64,000 bases of DNA from JBCBKL01 sp963922565 (GTDB lineage: Bacteria; Pseudomonadota; Alphaproteobacteria; Rhodobacterales; Rhodobacteraceae): positions 20,083 to 84,082 of the forward strand of contig CAWUIQ010000014.1 of assembly GCA_963922565.1 (NCBI GenBank). The letters are read 5' to 3'. Numbering within the stretch: the stretch's first letter is position 1; each line of letters opens with the position of its first letter. Below, piece after piece: positions 1-7,799 of this stretch. A program made the translations under genes and the position numbers. Below the pieces are notes generated by a model. It was given only the letters and a program-made list of their open reading frames with translations, was not told the origin of the DNA and did no database searches.

Positions 1-622
1 TGTGGCTGATCAGAATGATCGGAATACCCCGGCTTTTGACGTCGAGGATCAATTCCAGCACGCGCCGGCTTTCCTTGACGCCGAGCGCCGCAGTCGGTTC
101 ATCGAGGATGATGACCTTGGAGCCGAAGGCCGCCGCCCGTGCCACCGCGACACCCTGCCGTTGTCCGCCCGAAAGGGTTTCGACCGCCTGATTGATATTC
201 TGGATCGTCATCAGGCCCAGTTCGCTCAGCTTTTCGCGCGCGATCTCTTCCATCTTTTTGCGGTCCAGCTGGCGCATGAACTTGCCGCGCCATCCCGGTT
301 TACGCAATTCGCGGCCCATGAACATATTGTCCGCGATGCTAAGCGCCGGCGACATGGCGAGCGTCTGATACACCGTCTCGATGCCGGCCTCGCGCGCCTG
401 AATGGGCGACGAGAACTGCACCTGCTGCCCTTCCAGAAACACGTCGCCCTCATCCGGGATAACGGCCCCCGACACGGCCTTGATCAGCGTCGACTTGCCC
501 GCGCCGTTATCGCCGATGACCGCAAGGATCTCGCCCGGCATCAGTTCAAAGTCACAGTGATCGAGCGCCGTGACCCGGCCATACCGCTTCACGAGGTTGC
601 GGGCTTGAAGAATGGGTTCCAT
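1..622 (-). CDS. frcA: Sugar ABC transporter ATP-binding protein, FrcA-like (3' part outside the window)
   Basis: This is the ATPase subunit of a CUT2-type (ribose/fructose) importer and powers uptake through the adjacent FrcC-like permease. It begins MEPILQARNLVKRYG. The Walker A motif is GDNGAGKST, the signature is LSGGQRQ, and Walker B runs into DEPTAALG. The switch histidine (LISH) falls at the very edge of the window. Only about 207 codons are visible and the C-terminus lies outside. A single ABC domain is expected, as in FrcA (about 260 residues), rather than the double domain of RbsA. The start codon overlaps the frcC stop by one base (TGATG), so the two are probably translationally coupled. 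The family is certain; the fructose assignment rests on the neighbouring genes. Confidence 0.9.
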   Translation of the reverse strand, partial: MEPILQARNLVKRYGRVTALDHCDFELMPGEILAVIGDNGAGKSTLIKAVSGAVIPDEGDVFLEGQQVQFSSPIQAREAGIETVYQTLAMSPALSIADNMFMGRELRKPGWRGKFMRQLDRKKMEEIAREKLSELGLMTIQNINQAVETLSGGQRQGVAVARAAAFGSKVIILDEPTAALGVKESRRVLELILDVKSRGIPIILISH

Positions 623-1683
623 CAGGCGGCCACCTTTCTGATCCACTGATCCACCGCAACGGCCGCGATGATCAGCACACCAATCAAGAGGAACGTCCAC
701 TGCGCGTCCGCCCCTGCCAGCCGCAGGCCGAGCGTGAAGACCCCGACGATCAGCGCGCCGAAAAATGTGCCAAGGATCGAGCCGCGCCCGCCAAAGAGCG
801 AAATGCCCCCGATCACCACGGCGGTGATGGATTCGATATTGAGCAGTTGGCCCGAGGTTGGCGAGACCGACCCGATCCGCCCGATCAGGGCCCAGCCCGC
901 AAAGGCGCAGATCAGCCCCGCCAGCGCGTAAACCGAAATCAGCGTGCCCCGGACATTGACCCCCGAAAGCTCTGCCGCTTCCGGATCATCGCCAACGGCA
1001 TAGACATGTCGCCCCCAGGCCGTCGATCTGAGCGCATAAGCCAGCACGATAACCAAGAGCACCATGAAGACGACGCCGTAGGTAAAGACAGCCCCGCCAA
1101 TCTTGAATTTCGTCCCGAGGAATTGCAGCAGCGGCGCGTTGGCCGCGATATCCTGACTTCGGATGGTTTCGTTGGCCGAGTAGAGGAAGTTCGCGGCCAG
1201 AACGATCTGCCACATTCCCAGGGTGACGATGAAGGGTGGCAACCGCATCGCCGCTACCAGCCAGCCATTCAATGCTCCGATGCCCGTCCCAAAGGCCAGC
1301 CCGCACAGAACCGCAAGCTCGACCGGTATGCCGTAGCGAAAGGTGAATTGCCCCATGATGACCGAGCTGATGACGGCGATTGCGCCTACACTCAGGTCGA
1401 TGCCCGCCGTCAGGATGACAAGAGATTGGGCCGCCGCCACGATACCGACGATCTGCACCTGCTGCAGGATCAGCGTGAGGGCAAAGGGCGAAAAGAACTT
1501 GGAACCCAGCGAGAACCCAAAGATCGCGATGGCCGCCACAAGGACGATCAGGGGCACCAAGGCCGGGGTTGTGTGCAAGGCATGGTGAAAGCGCCCGATC
1601 AGGCCACGATCATGTTCGTCGAATTGCGCCACTTCGGTCGCGGCATTGCTCGCGGCCGCTTCGAAATTCTCTCCTGACGTCAT
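622..1683 (-). CDS. frcC: Sugar ABC transporter permease, FrcC-like
   Basis: This is a 353-residue inner-membrane permease of the BPD_transp_2 (RbsC/FrcC/XylH) family that forms the sugar channel of a CUT2 importer. It has a hydrophilic N-terminus of about 40 residues, then 8-10 hydrophobic segments. It carries the family-typical glycine-rich AGIDLSVGAI segment near residue 93 and the VIGGISLFGGRGS loop near residue 291. It lies between the binding-protein gene upstream, with a stem-loop in the gap, and the ATPase gene downstream, which it overlaps by one base. Length and N-terminus resemble rhizobial FrcC. Fructose, mannose or ribose are plausible substrates, but specificity cannot be read from the permease. 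Confidence 0.9.
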   Translation of the reverse strand: MTSGENFEAAASNAATEVAQFDEHDRGLIGRFHHALHTTPALVPLIVLVAAIAIFGFSLGSKFFSPFALTLILQQVQIVGIVAAAQSLVILTAGIDLSVGAIAVISSVIMGQFTFRYGIPVELAVLCGLAFGTGIGALNGWLVAAMRLPPFIVTLGMWQIVLAANFLYSANETIRSQDIAANAPLLQFLGTKFKIGGAVFTYGVVFMVLLVIVLAYALRSTAWGRHVYAVGDDPEAAELSGVNVRGTLISVYALAGLICAFAGWALIGRIGSVSPTSGQLLNIESITAVVIGGISLFGGRGSILGTFFGALIVGVFTLGLRLAGADAQWTFLLIGVLIIAAVAVDQWIRKVAA

Positions 1684-1717
1684 CTTCGCCTCCTCCTCTC
1701 ACCCGGTCGCCGGATGC

Positions 1718-1742
1718 AAAAAGGGCGGGCCGGAGCCCGCCC
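1718..1742 (-). terminator. Intercistronic terminator or attenuator between frcB and frcC
   Basis: An 8-bp perfect GC stem (GGGCGGGC/GCCCGCCC, loop of 4) is followed on the minus strand by five T residues. It lies between the binding-protein stop and the permease start. It could work as a partial terminator or as a 3' mRNA stabiliser that keeps FrcB in excess over the membrane subunits, an arrangement common in importer operons. Confidence 0.75.
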
Positions 1743-1776
1743 TCCGTCTAAGACTGCGTCCGAACGTGTGGTCAGA

Positions 1777-2796
1777 TCAACCCCAGCAGAGGTTGGTGCC
1801 CTCGGTCGTGTCGATGCTGTCGACACCCGCCGCGGGCTTGTCCGTCACTAGCGCAACGCCCGTGTCGAAAAAGTCTTTGCCGGCGGTCGCCTCAGGTTTG
1901 GTGCCGTCCTTGGCCCATGCCGCAATCGCCTCGATCCCTTTCGAGGCCATCAGCAGCGGATATTGCTGCGACGTGGCGCCGATAATGCCGTCCTTGACGT
2001 TGGCCACACCAGGGCAACCGCCATCGACGCTGACGATCAACACGTCGTTTTCGCGGCCAAAGGCCTTGAGCGCCTCATACGCTCCGGCAGCCGCTGGCTC
2101 GTTGATCGTGTAGACGACGTTGATGCCAGGATCCTTCGCCAGAAGGTTTTCCATGGCCTTGCGGCCGCCCTCTTCGTTGCCCGCGGTCACATCATTGCCA
2201 ACGATCCGCGGATCGGTCTCGTCACCCCACTTGTTCGGATCACCCAGATCGATGCCAAAGCCCTGCAGGAAGCCCTGGTCGCGCAGCACGCCCACGGTTG
2301 GCTGGCTCACAGCCAGATCGAGCATCCCGATCTTGGCATTCGCTGCCTCATCGCCCAGCGTGGCCGCGGCCCATTTGCCGATCAGTTCACCGGCAAGGAA
2401 GTTGTCCGTAGCAAAGGTCATGTCCGCTGCGTCAATCGGGTTCAGCGGTGTGTCGAGCGCGATTACGAGGATACCCGCATCCCGCGCCTGCTGGACCGCC
2501 GGAACGATCGACGACGTGTCAGATGCCGTCAGCAGGATACCCTTAGCACCATCCGCGATGCAGGTCTCGATCGCCGCAACTTGCGTTTCGTGGTCGCCGT
2601 CAACCTTGCCCGCATAGGTGCTGAGTTCGACGCCCAGCTCATCAGCCTTGGCCAAAGCACCTTCGCGCATCTTGACGAAGAACGGGTTGGTGTCTGTCTT
2701 TGTAATCAGGCATGCGGCCACACCGTGCCCGCCTGCAAAGGCCCCACCCGTCAACCCGATCAGGGCCAGCGCGGAGCTCGCAATCAATTTCTTCAT
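1777..2796 (-). CDS. frcB: Sugar ABC transporter periplasmic binding protein, FrcB-like
   Basis: This 339-residue periplasmic-binding-protein-like I (Peripla_BP_4) protein captures a monosaccharide for the FrcCA-type importer. A Sec signal peptide (MKKLIASSALALIGLTGGAFAGG) ends near residue 22. The mature protein begins with a typical VAACLITKTDTNPFF strand and carries the TASDTSSIVPAVQQA and NEPAAAGAYEALKA hinge-region motifs of the RbsB/FrcB group. It is the first gene of the operon and is divergent from the ROK regulator. Length and sequence flavour match FrcB better than RbsB (about 300 residues). The exact sugar is inferred. Confidence 0.88.
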   Translation of the reverse strand: MKKLIASSALALIGLTGGAFAGGHGVAACLITKTDTNPFFVKMREGALAKADELGVELSTYAGKVDGDHETQVAAIETCIADGAKGILLTASDTSSIVPAVQQARDAGILVIALDTPLNPIDAADMTFATDNFLAGELIGKWAAATLGDEAANAKIGMLDLAVSQPTVGVLRDQGFLQGFGIDLGDPNKWGDETDPRIVGNDVTAGNEEGGRKAMENLLAKDPGINVVYTINEPAAAGAYEALKAFGRENDVLIVSVDGGCPGVANVKDGIIGATSQQYPLLMASKGIEAIAAWAKDGTKPEATAGKDFFDTGVALVTDKPAAGVDSIDTTEGTNLCWG

Positions 2797-2891
2797 GATG
2801 TCCTCCCTAGCCCCGACTTTTGCAGGGGCGATTCAATATCCGAAGCTCGGATGACCCAAGGTTAACCCGAGTCGGGCAATTCCTGTCAATA

Positions 2892-2912
2892 AATAAATCA
2901 CGTTGATTTATT
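2892..2912. promoter_or_regulatory. Putative ROK repressor operator
   Basis: A perfect inverted repeat, AATAAATCA-CGT-TGATTTATT (9-bp arms, 3-bp spacer), sits in the frcB/ROK divergent intergenic region. ROK repressors such as NagC, Mlc and XylR bind AT-rich palindromes of this size. Its position about 95 bp upstream of frcB and 44 bp upstream of the regulator fits control of both promoters. Confidence 0.7.
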
Positions 2913-2955
2913 AATCTCCAAATGGCAGATTTCAGTGTAGGGAGGCAGATGCGTA

Positions 2956-4152
2956 ATGCTCGGTGATACGCCGCTGCAATTGGAAGGTGGTCATGGGCTG
3001 ACCGGTGCGCGCCTGCGCAGCCGCAACGAACGTGCAATCCTGACGGCCTTGCGCAATTCAGGCCTGCTGGCCAGTGCCGAGATCGCCAAGACACTGGATC
3101 TGTCGGCCCAGACGGCATCGGTCATCACCCGGTCGCTGGCAGCCGATGGTCTGCTGCAGAAAGAGGACCCGGTCAAAGGCAAGGTGGGCAAACCGCAGAC
3201 CCCATTCAGCCTCAGCCCCGATGGCGCTTTTGCCTTTGGCCTTCTTATCGGGCGACGGGGCGCGGATCTGGTGATGATGGACCTGACCGGCGGCGTCCGG
3301 CAACGCCGGACCATCGAATACCCATACCCCACCCCGCAGTTGATCGAAGACTTCGCCCTCAGCAAGATCGCCGAGGCGACCGCGACCCTCAAATCCGGCT
3401 TGCGGGACCGCGTCGTGGGCCTTTGCGTTGCCGCCCCGTTCGAGCTCTGGAACTGGCTTGATGGCCTTGGCGCGCCCAAGGACGAGGCTGAAAGTTGGCG
3501 CGGCTATGACCTGCAAACCGGTTTGTCAGAGATCACGGGGCTATCGGTTTCGGTCTTCAATGATGTGAATCTCGCCTGCAATGCCGAACTTGTCTTTGGC
3601 GCAGGTAGCGATCTTTCGGATTTCGCATACTTCTTCGTCGGCTCGTTCATCGGCGGCGGCATCGTCCTGCGCGGGCAGGTCTTCCATGGAGCGAACCAGA
3701 ATGCAGGGGCGCTTGGGTCAATACCGGTTGGCCCTGTCGACGATCCAAAACACCAGTTGATCCACCAGGCGTCGCTTTACACACTTGAACGGATGCTGGC
3801 GGATCGGTCTGGCCATCCAGTCAACTTCCGATCGGATCCGTCCGTCTGGAACGGCTATCCCGATCTGGTCGATCTCTGGATCGATCAGACCGCTCGTGCG
3901 ATTGCGCAAGCCGCCGTTTCGGTCATTGCTGTTCTTGATGTCTCGACCGTGGTTGTCGACGGCGGCTTTCCCCCCAATGTCCGCAGCCGCCTTGTCGAAA
4001 AGATTAATGTGGCCCTGCCGGATATCGACCGGCAAGGGCTCCGGCCCTTCCGTGTGATCGAGGGCCGCCTTGGGCGCAGTGCCGGAGCCTTGGGCGCGGC
4101 CTATGTTCCGCTGCAAAAGACCTACTTTCTGGAAGGTCGATCGCTGAGCTGA
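2956..4152 (+). CDS. ROK-family transcriptional regulator of the fructose-type importer
   Basis: This 398-residue regulator has an N-terminal winged helix (about residues 15-75, with the recognition region SAQTASVITRSLAADGLLQKE) followed by an actin-like ROK domain. GLCVAAPFELW and VFNDVNLACNAELVFG give the phosphate- and sugar-binding loops, and FIGGGIVLRGQVFHGANQNAGALG is the classic ROK stretch. The CxCGxxGCxE zinc motif of ROK kinases and NagC/Mlc is missing: the corresponding region reads GSIPVGPVDDPKHQLIHQ. The GGAGG at 2941-2945 supports the ATG at 2956. Divergence from frcBCA implies local sugar-responsive repression. Confidence 0.88.
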   Translation: MLGDTPLQLEGGHGLTGARLRSRNERAILTALRNSGLLASAEIAKTLDLSAQTASVITRSLAADGLLQKEDPVKGKVGKPQTPFSLSPDGAFAFGLLIGRRGADLVMMDLTGGVRQRRTIEYPYPTPQLIEDFALSKIAEATATLKSGLRDRVVGLCVAAPFELWNWLDGLGAPKDEAESWRGYDLQTGLSEITGLSVSVFNDVNLACNAELVFGAGSDLSDFAYFFVGSFIGGGIVLRGQVFHGANQNAGALGSIPVGPVDDPKHQLIHQASLYTLERMLADRSGHPVNFRSDPSVWNGYPDLVDLWIDQTARAIAQAAVSVIAVLDVSTVVVDGGFPPNVRSRLVEKINVALPDIDRQGLRPFRVIEGRLGRSAGALGAAYVPLQKTYFLEGRSLS

Positions 4153-4164
4153 ACCTCCAGCCGC

Positions 4165-6141
4165 TCAGACCAATTCGGCATCCGTCATCACCTCGACCAG
4201 GGCCGGCCCATCGATGGCCAGCGCCTCGGCAATAGCCGCCTCCAGTTCGTCGGCTTGCGAGACCTTGACCCCATGCCCGCCACAGAGCCGCGCAAAGGCC
4301 GAGAATGGCGGGTTGATCAGGTTGGTTTCCCATACCGGCCATTCGCCCGCCCGTTGCTCTTTCGAGATTTTCCCAAGCTCATCGTTATGGAGAAGGATAT
4401 GGGTGATGTTCATCCCGTATTTGACGGCGGTCGTGAACTCCATCGGATATTGACCAAACCCGCCGTCACCTGAGATCGCGATAACCTTGCGACCCTTCAG
4501 CACCTCAAAATCCCGCGTCGCCGCCCATGCGCCCATGGCCGCCGGAAAGCCGAAACCGATGGAACCCAGATAACCCGACATCAGAACACGCTGACTGCCC
4601 TTGGTCTCCAGATACCGTCCGAAGGAATAGGTGTTGTTGCCCACATCAACGGCAAAGATCGCATCATCGGGCGCGAGGCGGGACAAGACCTTGAACAGGG
4701 CCGCCGAATGCAATCCGTGACCCCGATCCTCGGCCAGACGGCTTTCCTTTTCCTCGCGCCAGATCCGCCAGCGTTCGGCCAGTTCCGGGATCTGATCGAC
4801 GGCAGCGGTGGGTTTGGCGACCTCTGCCATGGCCCCACAGAACGCACCGACCTCCCCCCAAATCGGCAGGGCGACGGGGTGAAATTTGCCAAGCTGCATC
4901 CGGTCATAGTCGACCTGGATGATCGGCTTTGACGGCTCGATGCCCGTGTGGTTTGAAAAGCTGGCACCAAGCGCGATGATCAGGTCCGCCTCGTTCATGA
5001 ACCAGCTTGCAATCGGGGTGCCAGAGCGGCCCAGCACACCTGCCGCGTTCGGATGATCATCGGAGATCAGGCCCTTGGCCTTGAAGGTGGTCACGACCGG
5101 CGCGCCAATCCGCGCGGCAAAGTCCACGACCTCCTCGCGAACATCGAAAGCGCCGTGACCCACAACGATCATCGGGCGCTTGGCCTTGGCGATCATGTCG
5201 GCCGCAGCATCGAGATCGGCCTGAGCGGGGGCAACCCCCGTCCGGCCCACGCGCCCACCGGACCCGGCGGGGCGCTGATCGGAGGGCAGCGTTTGCGCAT
5301 CGTCTGGAAAGATCAGATGGGCCACGTCCTGTTCCACGATAGCACTCTTGCAGGCAAGCGAGGCCAGCTCGGCATGGTTCGACGTATTGAGGACCGGTTG
5401 CGAAAACCGCGCCACAGCCTGAAACGCCGAATGCAGGTCGATGTCCTGAAACGCGCCCGGGCCAAAGACCTGCGTCTGCACCTGGCCGGTCAGGGCCAGA
5501 ACCGGGGCGCGGTCAACCTTGGCGTCCCACATACCCGTCAGCAAGTTCGTCGCCCCCGGTCCCGCGATGGTCAGACAGGCCGCCGGCATCCCCGTGAGCT
5601 TGCCATAGGCCGAGGCGGCAAAGGCCGCCGCCCCTTCGTGACGGATGCCGTAGTACCGCATCTTGCCATCACCCACAGCCAAACGGATTGCATCGGCAAG
5701 ACCAAGGTTCGAGTGACCGACCATGCCAAAAACCGACCGGACGCCCCAGTTCACCATCGTCTCAACCATGACGTCGGAAATCGTGCGGGCGCGCGGCGGC
5801 TCGGCCTCCAGCCCGACAAAGATCTCGCCGTCGCGGATGTCGACCGGGAACATCTGCTGTCCGGTATCCTCGTGCCCGCCCGGCGGCTTGCCCGTCAGCG
5901 GGTCGAAATCCCACCCATGCCATGGGCAGCGGACCCAGCATTTGTCTTCGATCCCCTTTTCGATCGATCCCTCGCCCAGCGGCCCGTTCTGGTGCGGGCA
6001 GCGGTTGTCCATCGCCGCCCATTGGCCATCGAAATGCACCAGACAGATCGAGGTGGTGCGGGCGGTGACGGTCTTGACCCGCCCCTCGGGCAGATCGTCG
6101 ACGTGGCCAACAGCGATCCAGTCCAAATTCTTGTCGAGCAT
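4165..6141 (-). CDS. Rieske [2Fe-2S] domain fused to a thiamine-diphosphate enzyme
   Basis: This 658-residue two-part protein joins an N-terminal Rieske ferredoxin domain (residues 1-110) to a complete acetolactate-synthase-like ThDP enzyme (about 118-658). The Rieske ligands are visible as C48-P-H50 and C72-PW-H75. The ThDP part has the activating glutamate (RHEG, E169), the PGATNLLTG loop and the GDG...N cofactor motif starting at residue 558, with N586. ThDP enzymes of this fold decarboxylate 2-keto acids or transfer acyl groups; the substrate is unknown. The fused iron-sulfur domain suggests electrons enter or leave during the reaction, or that it docks a partner. It is the last gene of an operon, 12 bp after the Rieske-GltS gene, and ends 12 bp from the converging ROK gene. 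Related fusions may be annotated only as 'thiamine pyrophosphate-requiring enzyme'. Confidence 0.9.
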   Translation of the reverse strand: MLDKNLDWIAVGHVDDLPEGRVKTVTARTTSICLVHFDGQWAAMDNRCPHQNGPLGEGSIEKGIEDKCWVRCPWHGWDFDPLTGKPPGGHEDTGQQMFPVDIRDGEIFVGLEAEPPRARTISDVMVETMVNWGVRSVFGMVGHSNLGLADAIRLAVGDGKMRYYGIRHEGAAAFAASAYGKLTGMPAACLTIAGPGATNLLTGMWDAKVDRAPVLALTGQVQTQVFGPGAFQDIDLHSAFQAVARFSQPVLNTSNHAELASLACKSAIVEQDVAHLIFPDDAQTLPSDQRPAGSGGRVGRTGVAPAQADLDAAADMIAKAKRPMIVVGHGAFDVREEVVDFAARIGAPVVTTFKAKGLISDDHPNAAGVLGRSGTPIASWFMNEADLIIALGASFSNHTGIEPSKPIIQVDYDRMQLGKFHPVALPIWGEVGAFCGAMAEVAKPTAAVDQIPELAERWRIWREEKESRLAEDRGHGLHSAALFKVLSRLAPDDAIFAVDVGNNTYSFGRYLETKGSQRVLMSGYLGSIGFGFPAAMGAWAATRDFEVLKGRKVIAISGDGGFGQYPMEFTTAVKYGMNITHILLHNDELGKISKEQRAGEWPVWETNLINPPFSAFARLCGGHGVKVSQADELEAAIAEALAIDGPALVEVMTDAELV

Positions 6142-6153
6142 TGCTGGCTCCTC

Positions 6154-7764
6154 CTATGCGATGCCGCCGAACGGGATGCCCGTCAGATCGGACATGTCCC
6201 GTTTCCACGTGGTGAGGTCTTCGGAATTGAATTTCAAAAGGTGATCATGACCACAGGCGCGGGCCATAACCTGCATGAGTTCCACAGAGGCTGAAAAGAA
6301 ATTGGCCAGTTGCCGGGCGGATTTCTCGACCACCAGCCGGTTGATCAGGTTCGGCTTTTGCGTCGCGATGCCCACTGGGCAATTGTTGGTGTGACAGGCC
6401 CGCATGCCAAGACATCCGATGGCCTGCATCGCCGCGTTCGACAGCGCCACTGCATCGGCGCCAAGCGCCATCGCCTTGATGAAATCGGCGGGCTTGCGCA
6501 GTCCGCCAGTGATAACCAGCGACACGTCGTGCCGTTCACACCGGTCAAGATGCGCGCGCGCCCGCGCCAATGCAGGAATGGTCGGGACCGAGATGTTGTC
6601 GCGAAAGATGATCGGAGCCGCCCCGGTTCCACCGCCCCGCCCGTCGAGGATGATATAGTCGACCCCGACCGACAGCGCCGCATCGATATCTTTTTCGATA
6701 TGTTGCGCACTGAGCTTGTAACCGATGGGAATACCGCCCGTCCGGTCCCGCACCTCGTCGGCAAAATCCTTGATCTGCGCCGGGTCGGACCAATCCGGAA
6801 ACCGCGACGGCGAGATTGCATCCTGTCCTTCGTCCAGCCCCCGAACCTCAGCGATCTTGCCCTTAACCTTGTTGCCCGGCAGGTGTCCGCCCGTGCCGGT
6901 CTTGGCACCCTGCCCGCCCTTGAAGTGAAAGGCCTGAACCTTGTCGAGTTTGTCCCACGAAAATCCGAACCGGGCCGAGGCCAATTCATAAAAGTACCGC
7001 GTGTTGGCGGCCTGTTCCTCGGGCAGCATCCCGCCCTCGCCCGAACAGATCCCCGTCCCTGCCATCTCTGCCCCCTGCGCCAGCGCCAGCTTGGCCGGTT
7101 CGGAAAGCGCCCCAAAGCTCATGTCGGATACGAACAGCGGGATATCGAGACGAAGCGGTTTCTGCGCGTTCGGGCCAATCACCACCTCTGTCCCCACCGG
7201 ATCATCATCCAAAAGCGGCGCGCGATGAAGCTGGGCGGTCAGGATCTGTATATCGTCCCAATCCGGCAGATCGGGGCGCGGCACGCCCATCGACTCCACC
7301 ACGCCGTGATGACCCGTTTTTGACAGACCCTCGCGGGCGTATTTTTGGATCAGCGCGGTATAGGGTTCCTCAGCCGTCCCATGGCTGGTGTCAGCGTAGA
7401 GGCCCAGATAGGCATCGCGATTGAACGGTTGCGGATGATCCCTGGCCCAGTCGTTGATCTCGTCCGCGTCAACCAGGACTTCCCCGTTTTCGACCCATGC
7501 TTCGAACTTTGGCAGCGCCTCATCGTTGGCGTATTCCGATACGCCGGTATCGAGGCGGTAATCCCAATCGTGCAAACCGCAGATCAGGTTGTCGCCCCGG
7601 ACAAAGCCATCGGCCATCAGCGCCCCGCGATGCAGGCATCGGCCATAGAAGACGGAAATCGCATCGTCGAACCGCACCACGACAAGATCGACCTCGCCCA
7701 CAAGGGCGTATTCCGGCTGGCGATCCTGCAGGTCGGAAACCTTGGCAATGGCTGTCTTGTTCAT
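6154..7764 (-). CDS. Rieske [2Fe-2S] domain fused to an FMN glutamate-synthase-type domain
   Basis: This is a 536-residue protein. The N-terminal Rieske domain (1-105) has C43-L-H45 and C62-GL-H65. The rest (about 120-536) is the FMN-binding glutamate synthase (Glu_synthase) barrel, with GQGAKTGTGGHLPG, a glycine-rich DGRGGGTGAAP flavin/phosphate loop and a C451-x5-C457-x4-C462 motif typical of the [3Fe-4S] cluster. No glutamine amidotransferase domain is present, so ammonia channelling from glutamine is not expected within this chain. Relatives include archaeal-type GltB and the N-methylglutamate synthase FMN subunit. I chose the ATG at 7764 because GAACGAGGG lies 7 bases upstream; the longer open frame lacks support. 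It sits in an operon between an antiporter gene and the Rieske-ThDP gene. Confidence 0.9.
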   Translation of the reverse strand: MNKTAIAKVSDLQDRQPEYALVGEVDLVVVRFDDAISVFYGRCLHRGALMADGFVRGDNLICGLHDWDYRLDTGVSEYANDEALPKFEAWVENGEVLVDADEINDWARDHPQPFNRDAYLGLYADTSHGTAEEPYTALIQKYAREGLSKTGHHGVVESMGVPRPDLPDWDDIQILTAQLHRAPLLDDDPVGTEVVIGPNAQKPLRLDIPLFVSDMSFGALSEPAKLALAQGAEMAGTGICSGEGGMLPEEQAANTRYFYELASARFGFSWDKLDKVQAFHFKGGQGAKTGTGGHLPGNKVKGKIAEVRGLDEGQDAISPSRFPDWSDPAQIKDFADEVRDRTGGIPIGYKLSAQHIEKDIDAALSVGVDYIILDGRGGGTGAAPIIFRDNISVPTIPALARARAHLDRCERHDVSLVITGGLRKPADFIKAMALGADAVALSNAAMQAIGCLGMRACHTNNCPVGIATQKPNLINRLVVEKSARQLANFFSASVELMQVMARACGHDHLLKFNSEDLTTWKRDMSDLTGIPFGGIA

Positions 7765-7799
7765 TCTTAACCCTCGTTCCTTTTTTGGTAATGCATTTA

